Below are positions 30,943-39,521 of a stretch of 39,521 nucleotides of DNA, piece by piece. Position 1 is the stretch's first letter, and each line of letters starts with the position of its first letter. Below the pieces are notes generated by a model, which was not told the DNA's origin, made no database searches, and saw only the letters and a program-made list of their open reading frames with translations. Position numbers and translations under genes: made by a program. The stretch spans positions 1 to 39,521 of the forward strand of contig JAJTEK010000095.1 of the NCBI GenBank assembly GCA_021299695.1, given 5' to 3'. This stretch comes from Pirellula sp. GTDB taxonomy: Bacteria; Planctomycetota; Planctomycetia; Pirellulales; Pirellulaceae.

Positions 30943-33513
30943 CTAAGCGGCTTGGACCAAGCGGGAATGCTTGGACCACTCGATCCATGAAAGAATCCTA
31001 TCGCGGTCGGGCGGATTGCCCCCGCGAAGGAATCGAAGGCCTTGCTTGGTGCTCGCAACGCGTGCGATCGCTTCGATGAGCGTCTCGGCAGAGGCTTGTG
31101 CAATCGACTCGGCCGTGGAATACCCAGCGGCCACGAGCAATTGAGCATCCTGGCCCCTGAGGTTCGGTATGCGACAGACGAGCATCGACTGGCTCTTCCA
31201 GATCTCAACGGTCGCAGCAGTGACCCCCTTCTCACCCATCGCCTGGGCTACGTCTCCGGATTCGGCCGCAAGCAGATCTCCGATGCTTTTGACCCGAATC
31301 GATTCGAGCTTTTGAGCCATCTTTGGACCAATCGTCGGTGCATCTACCACGGGGCTAGCCAAGTCGAGATAGAACTTCCATGTCGAGTCGGACTTGCCCG
31401 CATACACATTGAACTTCGCTACGGCTTGGCCCGCATCCTCTCGGAAATCCGGATCGTCCTCTAAGGCATCGTCCTGGTTTTGGTAAGCTGCATTGGGTGC
31501 AGGTCGAGCACTCCTTCTGGAGCCTCGCTCGATCCGATCCCAATCGAAATCCACAGCGGTTCCTGCCGTGTCGATCGACAAACCATGTTGCTGATAGACG
31601 GATTGAATCCAGCGTTGAAGCCTTGGCAACTCACCTTGCTGAGAGGTTTTTCTCAGCATTCGACCCGCTTGGGTTCCGAGGAACCGATGAAGTTTCTTTG
31701 CGATCGTCAACGGTTCGGTGCTCGCAAGTTGTTTCGAGGAGTACACTCCACAGGAGACCAATACTCTCGCGTCGAAGACTCGCATCTGTGGGACATTGCA
31801 CATCAACTCGGCGACCCCGAGGGTGTTTCGCAACCACTCGGAACGCAATCCGGTGACGCTTGCCAACTTGGGTAGACTCGTCGAGACAAAGTCGCCAACC
31901 CGATGAACGCCCACGGACCGAAGCCGACGGATGGTCTCGGAGCCCAATCCGGGAATCGAATCGACTAGACTCTCCTTGGTCAAATAGTAAGTCTTTCCAT
32001 GACGCTGATGCACCACGGGCTCGACCCGCTGCGGAACTTGCGAATCCTCTTGCTGAGCCAACCAGTCAAGCTGACGATTGACTTCGCTGAAGTCCGTCGA
32101 AACCGTTCCGGAATACTGAACCACCGGCGCACGATCCAAGACCGGATGAAGCCCCAAATCGGTGTCCGAATCGATGATGTATTGCGGCTTGGCGTAGCGC
32201 AAATTCTCATGCATCCGCGCCACGGTACCACCGTGGCCAGCGATACGTCTTGCGACAAACTCGTCAGCCGTCGTCAGCAGCAATTGCCACCCATCTCGCG
32301 AAAAATTCGAAACGACATGGAGGATTTGCTCCAACGGTTCGCCTCGGAATCCGTCGAGCGAATTCTCAAGCACAAACGGAATGCGTCCAATCCGCGATCT
32401 CGCCGCTTGTGCCAGGGCCAACCGAATCGCAAGGTCGACAAGTCGCCTCTGACGCGTCTCGCCCGAGGGCACCTGCGAGTCCAAAACGTCGTAACGAAGA
32501 CCGGAATTATAAGCTTCCGAATGCAGGTACGAGGCCTCGACGGCCCAGGTCGGAAGCTGACGGACCGCTCCGGCGGTCAACTCCGACAAAATCCGTTCGG
32601 CCGATGGGATCAATGAGCCGCTCGTCGTCTTGCGATAGACCGATCGAGTCAATAGTGACGACTGCACTTGGGATAATCGCTGATGCCAACCCCATCGCTG
32701 ATTCCATCGCTCGATCATCATCTCGGCATGCGCAAGCTGCTGATGGATCTGGGAGTCATCCCAAACCCCTTTCGGGGAGGCTGGGCTCTGTGCGTCCTGC
32801 GCAGGCCCTTGGGCAACCGGTTCGGTGCTGGTGCCAACTCCCAATGTTTGCTGCAAATTGTGATGCGCGACCTGATGCAATTGCCCACGGAGTCGATCCC
32901 GCTCGGCAATCCACCAAGTGCGATCGTGATCCACCGGATCGGAACTCCTGAGACGTTCGAGAAGTTGCGTCTCTTCGTCCTTGAGCGATTTGTAACCCTC
33001 ATCCAACTCCATCTTCGCAGGGCAATGGACCCCTAATCTGCCTGCCGCCCACCAAAGCTTCTCCGGTGAGACCGATCCCAAAGGAGAACAAAAAACCATC
33101 CCTAAAATGTCGGCTCGCAGCTCATCCCAGCGACCGTCGGAGACCTCCCCCTCCCAGAACATGTTTCCCCGACCACCGATCCGCTCGTCGTCCTCTTGAT
33201 AAGTCGCTCCGCTCGAGGTAGGTACGGAATGGGATGCATGCGCAAAAAGTGGCTTGCCTCCTACGCAATCGATCATCCGCAAATGCCCAGAAGCGTCGAC
33301 CCAGGTGACCGAACCATCGATCGAAGCAAACTCCGAATCGTCGAGCTCGCCGAGCGTCTGGCCACGAAAAAGCAGGCTTTTGGTAAATCTTGTCAATAAC
33401 GTGCTGTTGGAAACCAGCGGGGAATAGACGGCATTGAGTCCCGCACCCAACGGACCTACATGATACTGCGACGCAGCGTTCTTCTTGTCGATATCCAATC
33501 GTACCAAATGCAT
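30943..33513 (-). CDS. Degenerate SMC/Rad50-like ATPase fused to DUF4332 helix-hairpin-helix domains
   Basis: 856 residues. The N-terminus GPLGAGLNAVYSPLVSNSTL has the frame of a YhaN/SMC-type GPFGPGLNAIYGPNGSGKST, but the P-loop lysine is Ser (S37) and the glycines are lost. A short coiled coil (about 170-285) replaces the long arms. A signature-like SGETRQRRLVDLAIRLALAQ (350-369) is followed by a Walker B-like IPFVLENSLDGF (378-389) without the usual DD/DE pair. ATP hydrolysis is therefore unlikely. Residues 517-640 and 722-835 hold helix-hairpin-helix repeats (IPGLGSETIRRLRSVGV, IPNLRGQDAQLLVAAGYST) of the DUF4332 type, suggesting DNA or protein binding. The ATG is supported by ggagga. It stands alone and its role is unknown. 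Confidence 0.75.
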   Translation of the reverse strand: MHLVRLDIDKKNAASQYHVGPLGAGLNAVYSPLVSNSTLLTRFTKSLLFRGQTLGELDDSEFASIDGSVTWVDASGHLRMIDCVGGKPLFAHASHSVPTSSGATYQEDDERIGGRGNMFWEGEVSDGRWDELRADILGMVFCSPLGSVSPEKLWWAAGRLGVHCPAKMELDEGYKSLKDEETQLLERLRSSDPVDHDRTWWIAERDRLRGQLHQVAHHNLQQTLGVGTSTEPVAQGPAQDAQSPASPKGVWDDSQIHQQLAHAEMMIERWNQRWGWHQRLSQVQSSLLTRSVYRKTTSGSLIPSAERILSELTAGAVRQLPTWAVEASYLHSEAYNSGLRYDVLDSQVPSGETRQRRLVDLAIRLALAQAARSRIGRIPFVLENSLDGFRGEPLEQILHVVSNFSRDGWQLLLTTADEFVARRIAGHGGTVARMHENLRYAKPQYIIDSDTDLGLHPVLDRAPVVQYSGTVSTDFSEVNRQLDWLAQQEDSQVPQRVEPVVHQRHGKTYYLTKESLVDSIPGLGSETIRRLRSVGVHRVGDFVSTSLPKLASVTGLRSEWLRNTLGVAELMCNVPQMRVFDARVLVSCGVYSSKQLASTEPLTIAKKLHRFLGTQAGRMLRKTSQQGELPRLQRWIQSVYQQHGLSIDTAGTAVDFDWDRIERGSRRSARPAPNAAYQNQDDALEDDPDFREDAGQAVAKFNVYAGKSDSTWKFYLDLASPVVDAPTIGPKMAQKLESIRVKSIGDLLAAESGDVAQAMGEKGVTAATVEIWKSQSMLVCRIPNLRGQDAQLLVAAGYSTAESIAQASAETLIEAIARVASTKQGLRFLRGGNPPDRDRILSWIEWSKHSRLVQAA

Positions 33514-33611
33514 GGCCTAGACTCCTCCATGAATCCTCCTTGCCAACCAACAACGACGAATGGGTACCGTAGCATAAACAGTCAATTTGGGTAAATAGCA
33601 GAATTTCCAAG

Positions 33612-33635
33612 CTGCCCCGGGGGATTCGAACCACC
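33612..33635 (-). other. tRNA 3'-end-like fragment
   Basis: On the minus strand the sequence reads ggtggttcgaatccccc followed by ggggcag. This has the TTCGAAT loop flanked by a nearly complete five-base T-arm stem (four of five pairs). There is no anticodon or D arm upstream, so it is not a gene. It may be a leftover of a tRNA-targeted integration or part of a repeated element. Confidence 0.45.
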
Positions 33636-33644
33636 GAATACTCT

Positions 33645-33695
33645 GAACACACGGAAAAAGAAAGCAGTTCCTCCCTGCCTTCCTTCCGTGTGTTC
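33645..33695. repeat. 12-bp perfect inverted repeat (REP/MITE-like hairpin)
   Basis: gaacacacggaa (33645-33656) and its exact complement (33684-33695) are separated by 27 pyrimidine-rich bases. An outer aaccac (33629-33634) / gtggtt (33697-33702) pairing lengthens the stem. It fills the gap between the ATPase-like gene and the small membrane-protein gene next to the tRNA-like fragment, and may also act as a terminator for the latter. Confidence 0.7.
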
Positions 33696-33742
33696 CGTGG
33701 TTCCCCTTTGGCTGTTGGTGGTTGCCCCAAGAGGCCTAGCGA

Positions 33743-34357
33743 TCAACGCGCACCAATGATTGCTCCGACAACGCCCAGCAATATGACTCCGATGAGAAGG
33801 AACAAAAAGATCCAGACGATGATCGATGTCCGATAGCGAATGTGCGGCGTCGCCTGCATGACCTCTTTGTAGGCACTCGAAAAGACCATCTCCCCTTTGG
33901 CAGAAAGCAATAGATACAAAAGGTATCCAGAAATGATCGTTCCGCACGGGAAACCTAACAGACCAATCGCCGATACGACAACCGCTAAGATCTTCCCGGA
34001 AGGGTTGAGCGTCTGCATCGAACGACCCGCGAACAACTGCGCAGAGGCAATCGCAACAAAGACGATCCCCACCACGGTCGTGGTGATCCCTGCAACGAGA
34101 GGCTCCTGATCGGCACCAGCACCGGCACCGGCTGGCGATCCGCCGGCCAGGATGAAAATACCCAACCCGATATAGAAGATCCCACCTAGGATCCCCAAGA
34201 CACCTCCCAAGGTATACAAACATCCAAAACTCTGAATGTTCGCCTCATGATTCAGGTGACTCTTGCGGATCAACTCCGCTTGACTCAAATCAACATTCGC
34301 ATCCAAAGAAGCGTCGCCATAAGAAGATCCCGAGGGGGCGTATGGATTGTCAGACAT
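33743..34357 (-). CDS. Four-helix membrane protein of the NPYAPS type, unknown function
   Basis: 204 residues. The N-terminus MSDNPYAPSGSSYGD is the short NPYxP leader common on planctomycete membrane proteins. Four hydrophobic segments follow (about 48-74, 87-110, 120-147 and 177-202). A soluble loop between helices 3 and 4 contains SSAYKEVMQATPHI, a stretch shared by several planctomycete membrane proteins. No catalytic motif is visible. I start at the ATG at 34355-34357 (ggag nine bases upstream); the codon before it is TTG. It is probably monocistronic. Confidence 0.7.
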   Translation of the reverse strand: MSDNPYAPSGSSYGDASLDANVDLSQAELIRKSHLNHEANIQSFGCLYTLGGVLGILGGIFYIGLGIFILAGGSPAGAGAGADQEPLVAGITTTVVGIVFVAIASAQLFAGRSMQTLNPSGKILAVVVSAIGLLGFPCGTIISGYLLYLLLSAKGEMVFSSAYKEVMQATPHIRYRTSIIVWIFLFLLIGVILLGVVGAIIGAR

Positions 34358-34485
34358 CAAATAAGCTCCATTTGAACAAATCGAAACTAAGGGACTCGGT
34401 ATGTCAGAGTACGAATTGTAATAGATTCGTAAGCGGTAGATTTACGCTCTTGGCCAAAAAATATGGGGACCCGTCTAGATTTATC

Positions 34486-35976
34486 TCAGAACCGGAAATC
34501 CTCGCTTGCCTGCCCATAGACCGGCAAATAGCGATAGTAAACCTCAAGGATCAAACAAGCCATGCAGGTCGAATAGAATCGACCTCCTACCTTGTTGGAA
34601 TGGTCCCCCTCGAACATCCAGCTCCCCCGCAAATGGCCGCTAGGAGACTGCGTCTTGACCAACAGATCCCTCATATAGTAATTCCAATTTTTCCAGCTCC
34701 TCCCGCCGATCTGAAACATCGCTTGAGTCGCATAGTAGTTGTAATACATGTCCACGCCCGATGGACCTTGATTGGACAAATACTCGATCCCACTGGCCAC
34801 GCTCCGAGCATCCTTGGTCTTGCCCCGAAAAATCTGAAGCAAAACGCCTATGGCCGTCATGCTCTTGGTCGGCTTGCCACCCCGATACCGAAACATGAAC
34901 TCCCCGGCGCGATTCGAATCCAAAAAACGGTCGATTCCCTCCACCGCCTCGCGGGGCACAACCAAATCCGTCGCCGCCGCACTCTTTAACGCTAGTACCT
35001 GCCAGCCAGCAATCGAAAGATCTCCAGGTCGACCCGGATGGTAATCCCAACCCCCATCGCGATACTGGGCCTTGAGAATGAAATTGACCGCAAGCTGACA
35101 GCTCTCCTTGAGCTCCCCGGCCTGGGTCATCTGATAAGCCTCACACAGAGCGAGTGTCGCGATCCCATGCTCGTACATCTGCGCCGATGCCACCGTATCG
35201 ACCCAATACCCCGAATCGGAAGTCCGACGCAAACTCTGCTGCAAAAAATAAATCCCCTTGGTCACCACGTCGCCATATTGCTCATCATTCTGCGTGTGAC
35301 CTGCACCCAAAAAACACATCAACGCCAATCCCGTTGCGCCGAATCGATAAGGATCCTTGCCATCGCATCCGGGCACACAATTCCCATCGCACGAATCCTC
35401 AAAACTCATGCTCCAAGACCCATCGTTGAGCTGATGCCGAGCCAAATAATCCAGCGCCCAGGCCACGGCCTGCTCGCTCTGCTCGTTGCCCCCATTCTGC
35501 TGGACCATCGCCGAACGATTCGACTTGGATCGACCAGCTAAAGATGTTTGGGCGAATCCTAAACCACCTCCCGCAGCCGACGAACTCGCAGCCGTCGCGG
35601 CCTGCTGGGCTATTTCCAGGGACCCAATCAAGCCGCTGGTCGTTTCGTCGTTCTGCTCGACATACTCCGAGAGCCTCTCCTCCATCGACCGACTCTTGAG
35701 CGAACTGCTCTCCTGCACCGAATCGACCGGGGCCTCTTGGATCTGACTCGAATCGATCTGAAAACTCTCAAACTCACTCCCGCTGCTCTGGCCCGATTCA
35801 ATCGTCAACCCCTGGCCCCGACCTGCCCCAAGCCCCACACTCCATATCGCCAAAACCAACAGGAATCCAAGATGGACGATAAAACTTGCCAGCACCGAAA
35901 TGCCAACCCGTCGGCCTTGCACCTGAGCATGAGCATCCAAGCCCCCGTCCTGACCAGTCGGCTCGCTGTCGATCAT
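34486..35976 (-). CDS. Membrane-anchored alpha/alpha-toroid (squalene cyclase/prenyltransferase-like) protein
   Basis: 496 residues. A cytoplasmic N-terminus is followed by one membrane helix (about 25-48) and a low-complexity S/Q/E-rich linker to about 160. The C-terminal ~330 residues have repeats typical of the terpenoid-cyclase/prenyltransferase toroid: AVAWALDYLARHQLNDGSWS, FGATGLALMCFLGAGHT, FILKAQYRDGGWDYHPG, YYNYYATQAMFQ and a final YSTCMACLILEVYYRYLP. The DxDD motif of squalene-hopene cyclases is not visible, so it is probably not a cyclase. Related planctomycete proteins are annotated only as squalene cyclase-like. Short Cys motif CDGNCVPGCDG is notable. The ATG is supported by gaggg nine bases upstream. 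Confidence 0.75.
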   Translation of the reverse strand: MIDSEPTGQDGGLDAHAQVQGRRVGISVLASFIVHLGFLLVLAIWSVGLGAGRGQGLTIESGQSSGSEFESFQIDSSQIQEAPVDSVQESSSLKSRSMEERLSEYVEQNDETTSGLIGSLEIAQQAATAASSSAAGGGLGFAQTSLAGRSKSNRSAMVQQNGGNEQSEQAVAWALDYLARHQLNDGSWSMSFEDSCDGNCVPGCDGKDPYRFGATGLALMCFLGAGHTQNDEQYGDVVTKGIYFLQQSLRRTSDSGYWVDTVASAQMYEHGIATLALCEAYQMTQAGELKESCQLAVNFILKAQYRDGGWDYHPGRPGDLSIAGWQVLALKSAAATDLVVPREAVEGIDRFLDSNRAGEFMFRYRGGKPTKSMTAIGVLLQIFRGKTKDARSVASGIEYLSNQGPSGVDMYYNYYATQAMFQIGGRSWKNWNYYMRDLLVKTQSPSGHLRGSWMFEGDHSNKVGGRFYSTCMACLILEVYYRYLPVYGQASEDFRF

Positions 35977-36143
35977 CGCGACAAAACCCTCTCAATGGGC
36001 AACTCAAGTTCCAACCCTAGCCAACGGATCCCAATCGATCCGTCTTTCTTTCGACCATTCCCTATCCAAATCTCTATGCAAGCTTATTTGCTAGCAAACT
36101 CAATGGGGAGAATTCACTCGAAAAGTCGGGTTTTAAGCAAACT

Positions 36144-37202
36144 CTAGGATGGAGGTTTCACAAAAAGCTCCACGGCAAACCCGACCATCGCCAACGAGTT
36201 GAACAACCCATGCATCAGAATACACGGAAGAATGCTTCGCTGAAGTTGGTAGACGCGCGCTAGGACCGTTCCGAGAACAACCAAGGGTACCCAACTGACC
36301 CCGTACTCAAAATGCGCCAAACCAAAAATCAAACCGCTGAGGATCGCAATCCACCAAGGTGGGTAACGCTCGGTCATCTCCTGAGACGACGCTTCTGGAA
36401 CGTCGATCGGATCTTGCCCATCGAGAGCCATTTGGCCATCGGCCAGAGTGCCACTCGTCAGGCCATCGGCCTGGGGGCGAAATCCGAATAGAATTCGATT
36501 CCAATCGAATCCATGATGCCGAATCGTATCTAGCCAATTGACCAACAGAAAGCGAAACGCGTACTCTTCCCAAATCGGAGCGAAGATCGCGGCGCTGGTA
36601 AAGAGGAGAGGAAAGGCCCAAGCCCTTTCTCGCAACGAGTCGATCACAGGATGCTTGTACTCGATCTGAGTGGCCTGGGTCACGGCGATGTTGACGGCCA
36701 GAACCAGCGGAATAACCCATAGAAAGACCAGCGAGCCGACGAACAGATCTCTCGGGATCAAGCCCGACCACATCCCGAGTCGCTTGGGCGTTTCCCGAGT
36801 GCGAAAGCAGGTCCAAAACGCCGATAGAACACACCCTAGGACCAGGGAAAAAGAGACTGCAAACATGAACCATGGAGAGTCAGGAAGCAACGTCTTGAGG
36901 TCCCCTTGGATCTCTTGGACTTGGGTCTCTTGCGCCAAGGCCTTGGTTTTGACCTCGTAGAAAAACAGACCTGCAATGGCGACCTGAGACACCGCGATGA
37001 AAGCGAAACAGGCCAGTAGGTCGACGAGTCCGATGCGGTCATGAACCCGATCTCTGAGCCATCCTTGCCATACCATGACGCGCTTCCATGCGACCAACAC
37101 CCAAGCATGAATGAATACGGTGCCGGCAAACAACCCAGAAAAGAACAATCCGGCGATCGTGGTAATGAGCAATTGAATAGGGCTAAGGTCTTCAGGGTTC
37201 AT
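36144..37202 (-). CDS. CPBP-family intramembrane metalloprotease
   Basis: 352 residues with six to eight hydrophobic helices. The three CPBP/Abi motifs are present: EEYAFR (E212, E213, R217), FGLAHFEYG (H297) and HGLFNSLAM (H331, N335). This Rce1-like family cleaves membrane proteins or prenylated peptides within the inner membrane; the substrate is unknown. An 80-residue segment between motifs 1 and 2 is longer than usual and acidic (about 245-280). I start at the ATG at 37200-37202, 22 bases after the pgsA stop. A TTG at 37256 would overlap pgsA. It is likely the last gene of the rimO-pgsA operon. The 167 bases after it hold no recognisable gene. Confidence 0.85.
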   Translation of the reverse strand: MNPEDLSPIQLLITTIAGLFFSGLFAGTVFIHAWVLVAWKRVMVWQGWLRDRVHDRIGLVDLLACFAFIAVSQVAIAGLFFYEVKTKALAQETQVQEIQGDLKTLLPDSPWFMFAVSFSLVLGCVLSAFWTCFRTRETPKRLGMWSGLIPRDLFVGSLVFLWVIPLVLAVNIAVTQATQIEYKHPVIDSLRERAWAFPLLFTSAAIFAPIWEEYAFRFLLVNWLDTIRHHGFDWNRILFGFRPQADGLTSGTLADGQMALDGQDPIDVPEASSQEMTERYPPWWIAILSGLIFGLAHFEYGVSWVPLVVLGTVLARVYQLQRSILPCILMHGLFNSLAMVGFAVELFVKPPS

Positions 37203-37224
37203 CAGAAGGTTCGTCCGACTTGTT

Positions 37225-37812
37225 TCACTCGGTCTTTGATTTTTTGTTGCGAACAATCACCAGGATGTATTCAATCGCCGAGAGCACCGTCAGGAGGATC
37301 GAGCCCCAAATGCAGATCGGAACGATGGCTTTGAGCCAATCGGGAACCTCAGGCAGAGCTCTTAGGTACAGCAACGTGGCGATCACCGCAGCGCACTGCA
37401 AGACCATCTTCCATTTGCCGAGTTGCTTTGCCGAGAAGTCCCCCCCTTGGCCTTCGACCATCCCTCGCAAGCTCGTCACGAGCAGTTCGCGAGCGACAAC
37501 CAAGGTGGCCATCCAAGGTGCCATGGGTGAATCTTTGGCAGCCGCCAAGGCGATCATCGCCCCGCAGATGATGACTTTATCGACGAAGGGGTCGAGGATC
37601 CGACCGAGCTTGGTGACTTGCTGGTATTTTCGAGCCCACCAACCGTCGATCCAATCGGTCGAGGCCGCGACCACAAATAGGATCAAGGCCGTTGTCCAAG
37701 ACTGCGTCTCTATGCAAGCGCAAACCGCGATGGCCATCAGCAAACGCACCGAGGAAAGAGCGTTTGGAACGTTCCACGGATTGGTCGAAAGCGGCGAGAC
37801 GCTCTGTGTCAT
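37225..37812 (-). CDS. pgsA: CDP-diacylglycerol-glycerol-3-phosphate 3-phosphatidyltransferase
   Basis: 195 residues, normal for the family. It carries the CDP-alcohol phosphotransferase signature D53-x2-D56-G57-x2-A60-R61-x8-G70-x3-D74-x3-D78 ([10 protein letters not shown] ... [10 protein letters not shown]) and four to five membrane helices. It makes phosphatidylglycerophosphate, the committed step to phosphatidylglycerol, in the inner membrane. The start opening [14 protein letters not shown] is typical. The ATG overlaps the rimO stop in an ATGA, so the genes are translationally coupled. A different CDP-alcohol transferase cannot be excluded, but pgsA is the best fit. Confidence 0.9.
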   Translation of the reverse strand: MTQSVSPLSTNPWNVPNALSSVRLLMAIAVCACIETQSWTTALILFVVAASTDWIDGWWARKYQQVTKLGRILDPFVDKVIICGAMIALAAAKDSPMAPWMATLVVARELLVTSLRGMVEGQGGDFSAKQLGKWKMVLQCAAVIATLLYLRALPEVPDWLKAIVPICIWGSILLTVLSAIEYILVIVRNKKSKTE

Positions 37813-39236
37813 TCGATCACCTTAGTCGCGACTGCGACAAGATCGTAAGCGTTCGAGGAAACGATTTCGCACTCGACCAAATCGCCCGCCTGTAGTACCA
37901 CATCGTCCGAGGGGGTGACAAAAACACAAGCATCGACATCCGGAGCGTCGGCATACGACCGACCGATCCATGAGTTCGAGACTCCTTCGACGGGTTTATC
38001 GAGCAGCACCTCCAAGCGTTTTCCTTGTTGCTTGGCGCACCATTCGAAGGCGTTTTTCTGCTGGACTTCCATCAACCGTTTGCGGCGTTCCTTCTTGATC
38101 CGCTCGGGAAGATGTTCGTCCAAACGTGAGGCTGGGGTGTCCGACTCGACGGAGTAGGTGAACACACCGAGCCGTTCGAAATGCATTTCGTCGACGAATT
38201 CGACGAGCTCTTCGAATTGCTCGTCGGTCTCTCCAGGAAAACCGGTGATCATCGTCGTGCGGAGTACAAGCTCAGGGATCGTCTGCCGCATCATCGAAAC
38301 CATTTCGATGGTCGACTCACGCGTCACTCGGCGCGACATGCGCTTGAGCACCGGGTTGCTCGCATGCTGGAGGGGCATGTCGATGTAGGGCAAGATCCGC
38401 TTGGACTGGCCAATGGTTTCCAAGAGTGCTCGGTCGATGTACATGGGATAGAAATACATCAGCCGAATCCAATCTAGACCTTCGACCTGATCGAGCTGTT
38501 CGAGAAGTTGTCTGAGTCGAGGTTCGCCGAACATGTCGATGCCATAGTAAGTCGTGTCTTGAGCCACGACGATCAATTCCCGGACCCCGGAGTCGGCCAA
38601 ACGACGAGCCTCGATGAGGATATCTTCCATGGGCTTGCTGGCATGCTTGCCCCGCATCTTGGGGATCGCACAGAAGGTGCAAAGCCGGTCGCAGCCCTCG
38701 GAGATCTTCAAATAAGCAAAATGCTTGGGGGTGACCTGCAATCGCATGTGATCGGACAAAGCCCGAATAGGAGCGGGTCGAAAGATCGAACGCTGCTCGT
38801 CTAAACCGTCCATGATGCGATCGACAAGGTTCCCGATTTCATCGCGGCCGAAGACCCCCACGAGCCCATCGATCTCGGGACGTTCGGTCAACAGCGAATC
38901 GTTTTGGCGTTCGGCCAAGCAACCGGTGATGACGACCCCTCGGATCTTTCCCGAACGCTTGAGCTCAAGCATTTGGTCGATCGCTTCGAACGATTCCTTC
39001 CTGGCGTTTTCGATAAATCCGCAGGTGTTGATCACCACAAAGTCCGATTCCTCGGGATTCTGGACCAACTGGTAGCCGCGCTGCTGAAGGATCCCGAGCA
39101 TTTGCTCGCTATCGACGAGATTTTTCGGACATCCCAGACTGATAAACGCGTAAGCCCCCCGTTTCCCCTGAATGCTTTCCGATTGGCTTAGGGGCGACTG
39201 AGAATCAGGGATTTGGACGATCGGGAGGCTTTGCAT
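37809..39236 (-). CDS. rimO: Ribosomal protein S12 methylthiotransferase
   Basis: 475 residues. The N-terminal UPF0004 domain has the three cluster cysteines C36 ([13 protein letters not shown]), C72 (NTCGFI) and C106 (TGCLAE). The radical SAM domain carries C182-x3-C186-x2-C189 (CDRLCTFC). A TRAM-like domain ends the protein. The motif [13 protein letters not shown] and the [10 protein letters not shown] segment separate RimO from MiaB. It methylthiolates an aspartate of ribosomal protein S12. It is the first gene of an operon with pgsA (4-base overlap) and the CPBP protease. The first ~27 residues are an extension rich in S and Q. The Shine-Dalgarno at the ATG is weak. Confidence 0.95.
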   Translation of the reverse strand: MQSLPIVQIPDSQSPLSQSESIQGKRGAYAFISLGCPKNLVDSEQMLGILQQRGYQLVQNPEESDFVVINTCGFIENARKESFEAIDQMLELKRSGKIRGVVITGCLAERQNDSLLTERPEIDGLVGVFGRDEIGNLVDRIMDGLDEQRSIFRPAPIRALSDHMRLQVTPKHFAYLKISEGCDRLCTFCAIPKMRGKHASKPMEDILIEARRLADSGVRELIVVAQDTTYYGIDMFGEPRLRQLLEQLDQVEGLDWIRLMYFYPMYIDRALLETIGQSKRILPYIDMPLQHASNPVLKRMSRRVTRESTIEMVSMMRQTIPELVLRTTMITGFPGETDEQFEELVEFVDEMHFERLGVFTYSVESDTPASRLDEHLPERIKKERRKRLMEVQQKNAFEWCAKQQGKRLEVLLDKPVEGVSNSWIGRSYADAPDVDACVFVTPSDDVVLQAGDLVECEIVSSNAYDLVAVATKVIE

Positions 39237-39294
39237 GGGTAACAGATAGACAGAGGCGGTCGAGGGCCAAGAGCTGGATATGCGAAAACGACGA

Positions 39295-39325
39295 TGTGAC
39301 GACCGGGACTAGCCCGGTCGTCACA
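39295..39325. terminator. Strong hairpin between the partial right-edge gene and rimO
   Basis: A perfect 13-bp stem tgtgacgaccggg / cccggtcgtcaca encloses five bases. It lies 83 bases past the stop of the right-edge gene and 58 bases before the rimO ATG, on the minus-strand path. Only a weak T-rich stretch follows, so it is a probable terminator. Confidence 0.55.
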
Positions 39326-39408
39326 TAGCGATGATAGCAATCTGTTGACGGACTACTAGGCGAAAAAGACTGGAAATCCGCCCCCGAGTGGCCCTCCGGC
39401 CCGGCGAA

Positions 39409-39521
39409 CTATACGGCTTGCTCGCTCGGCAGGCTATAAGGTGCTCGGTACTCGCGGGTCAGCCAATGGTTGGGGGCATCGTTTCCGACGAAGGTTTCGG
39501 CGATGGGGTCGAGAGCCAAGG
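39409..39521 (-). CDS. Partial gene, 3' end of a Gfo/Idh/MocA-type oxidoreductase
   Basis: The minus strand reads 37 codons to a TAG at 39409-39411: ETFVGNDAPNHWLTREYRAP is the core of the tail, ending YSLPSEQAV. The pattern of an acidic N-D-x-A-N segment followed by LTR-x-YRAP is typical of the last residues of planctomycete Gfo/Idh/MocA NAD(P)-dependent oxidoreductases. The rest of the gene lies beyond the window, so the call is tentative. Confidence 0.55.
   Translation of the reverse strand, partial: LALDPIAETFVGNDAPNHWLTREYRAPYSLPSEQAV

Noticed and set aside
1-39521. CRISPR arrays, rRNA, complete tRNA genes, insertion sequences with transposase
   Set aside because: No regularly spaced repeats, rRNA-like sequence, cloverleaf or transposase was found on either strand.

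Overview
This 39.5 kb window looks like chromosomal DNA of a planctomycete, probably of the Pirellulaceae/Rhodopirellula type. The reasons are: a PSCyt1/DUF1549/DUF1553 plus DUF1501 gene pair, a very large Ser/Thr kinase with a C-terminal beta-propeller, an 'NPYAPS'-type small membrane protein, a DUF4332 fusion, an alpha/alpha-toroid protein with an N-terminal membrane anchor, and moderately high GC with very few operons. The species cannot be fixed from sequence alone.

Layout. (1) 1-5901: a giant membrane Ser/Thr kinase, possibly cut by the left edge. (2) 6.0-11.3 kb: an accessory island. It carries one 1330-codon gene (6254-10246, minus strand) whose protein I read as N-terminal region, Lon-type peptidase fold, NACHT NTPase, and FGE-sulfatase/C-type-lectin domain. 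The end of that domain has the signature of a diversity-generating-retroelement (DGR) variable region. The gene is bracketed by two diverged 71-bp direct repeats and abuts a 16-bp inverted repeat. About 1 kb of gene-poor, hairpin-rich DNA follows. (3) 11.3-15.2 kb: three very small minus-strand genes, divergent from an E1/ThiF-like adenylyltransferase, then a sigma-70-like protein with a long acidic N-terminus. (4) 15.3-15.7 kb: a decayed VapBC pair. (5) 16.0-17.9 kb: hexuronate catabolism (SDR of the D-mannonate oxidoreductase type, then 2-keto-3-deoxygluconate kinase). (6) 17.9-23.2 kb, minus strand: an operon of a sugar isomerase-like TIM barrel, the PSCyt1/DUF1549/DUF1553 protein and DUF1501, convergent with the kinase gene. 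(7) 23.5-30.9 kb: housekeeping genes (DinG-like helicase, ABC-F, SnoaL-like, metK, YbhN-like flippase) and an ecotin protease inhibitor. (8) 30.9-39.2 kb, minus strand: an SMC-like protein with destroyed P-loop fused to DUF4332, two membrane-linked proteins, CPBP protease, pgsA and rimO. The last 113 bases are the 3' end of a Gfo/Idh/MocA-type gene.

The most exciting candidate system is the Lon-NACHT-FGE protein. By analogy with bacterial NLR-like immunity proteins, a hypervariable lectin-fold sensor would drive NACHT oligomerisation and switch on a fused protease. No reverse transcriptase, Avd or template repeat is visible here, so the DGR would have to act from elsewhere in the genome. A second candidate is the E1-like enzyme facing a 61-residue gene that has its own strong ribosome binding site and its own intrinsic terminator.

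A recurring oddity is that three genes (PIN toxin, DUF1501, DinG helicase) each lack a clean in-frame internal segment of roughly 35-60 residues relative to their families. This may be real decay or an assembly artefact. Family assignments rest on motif recognition by eye; no database search was run.
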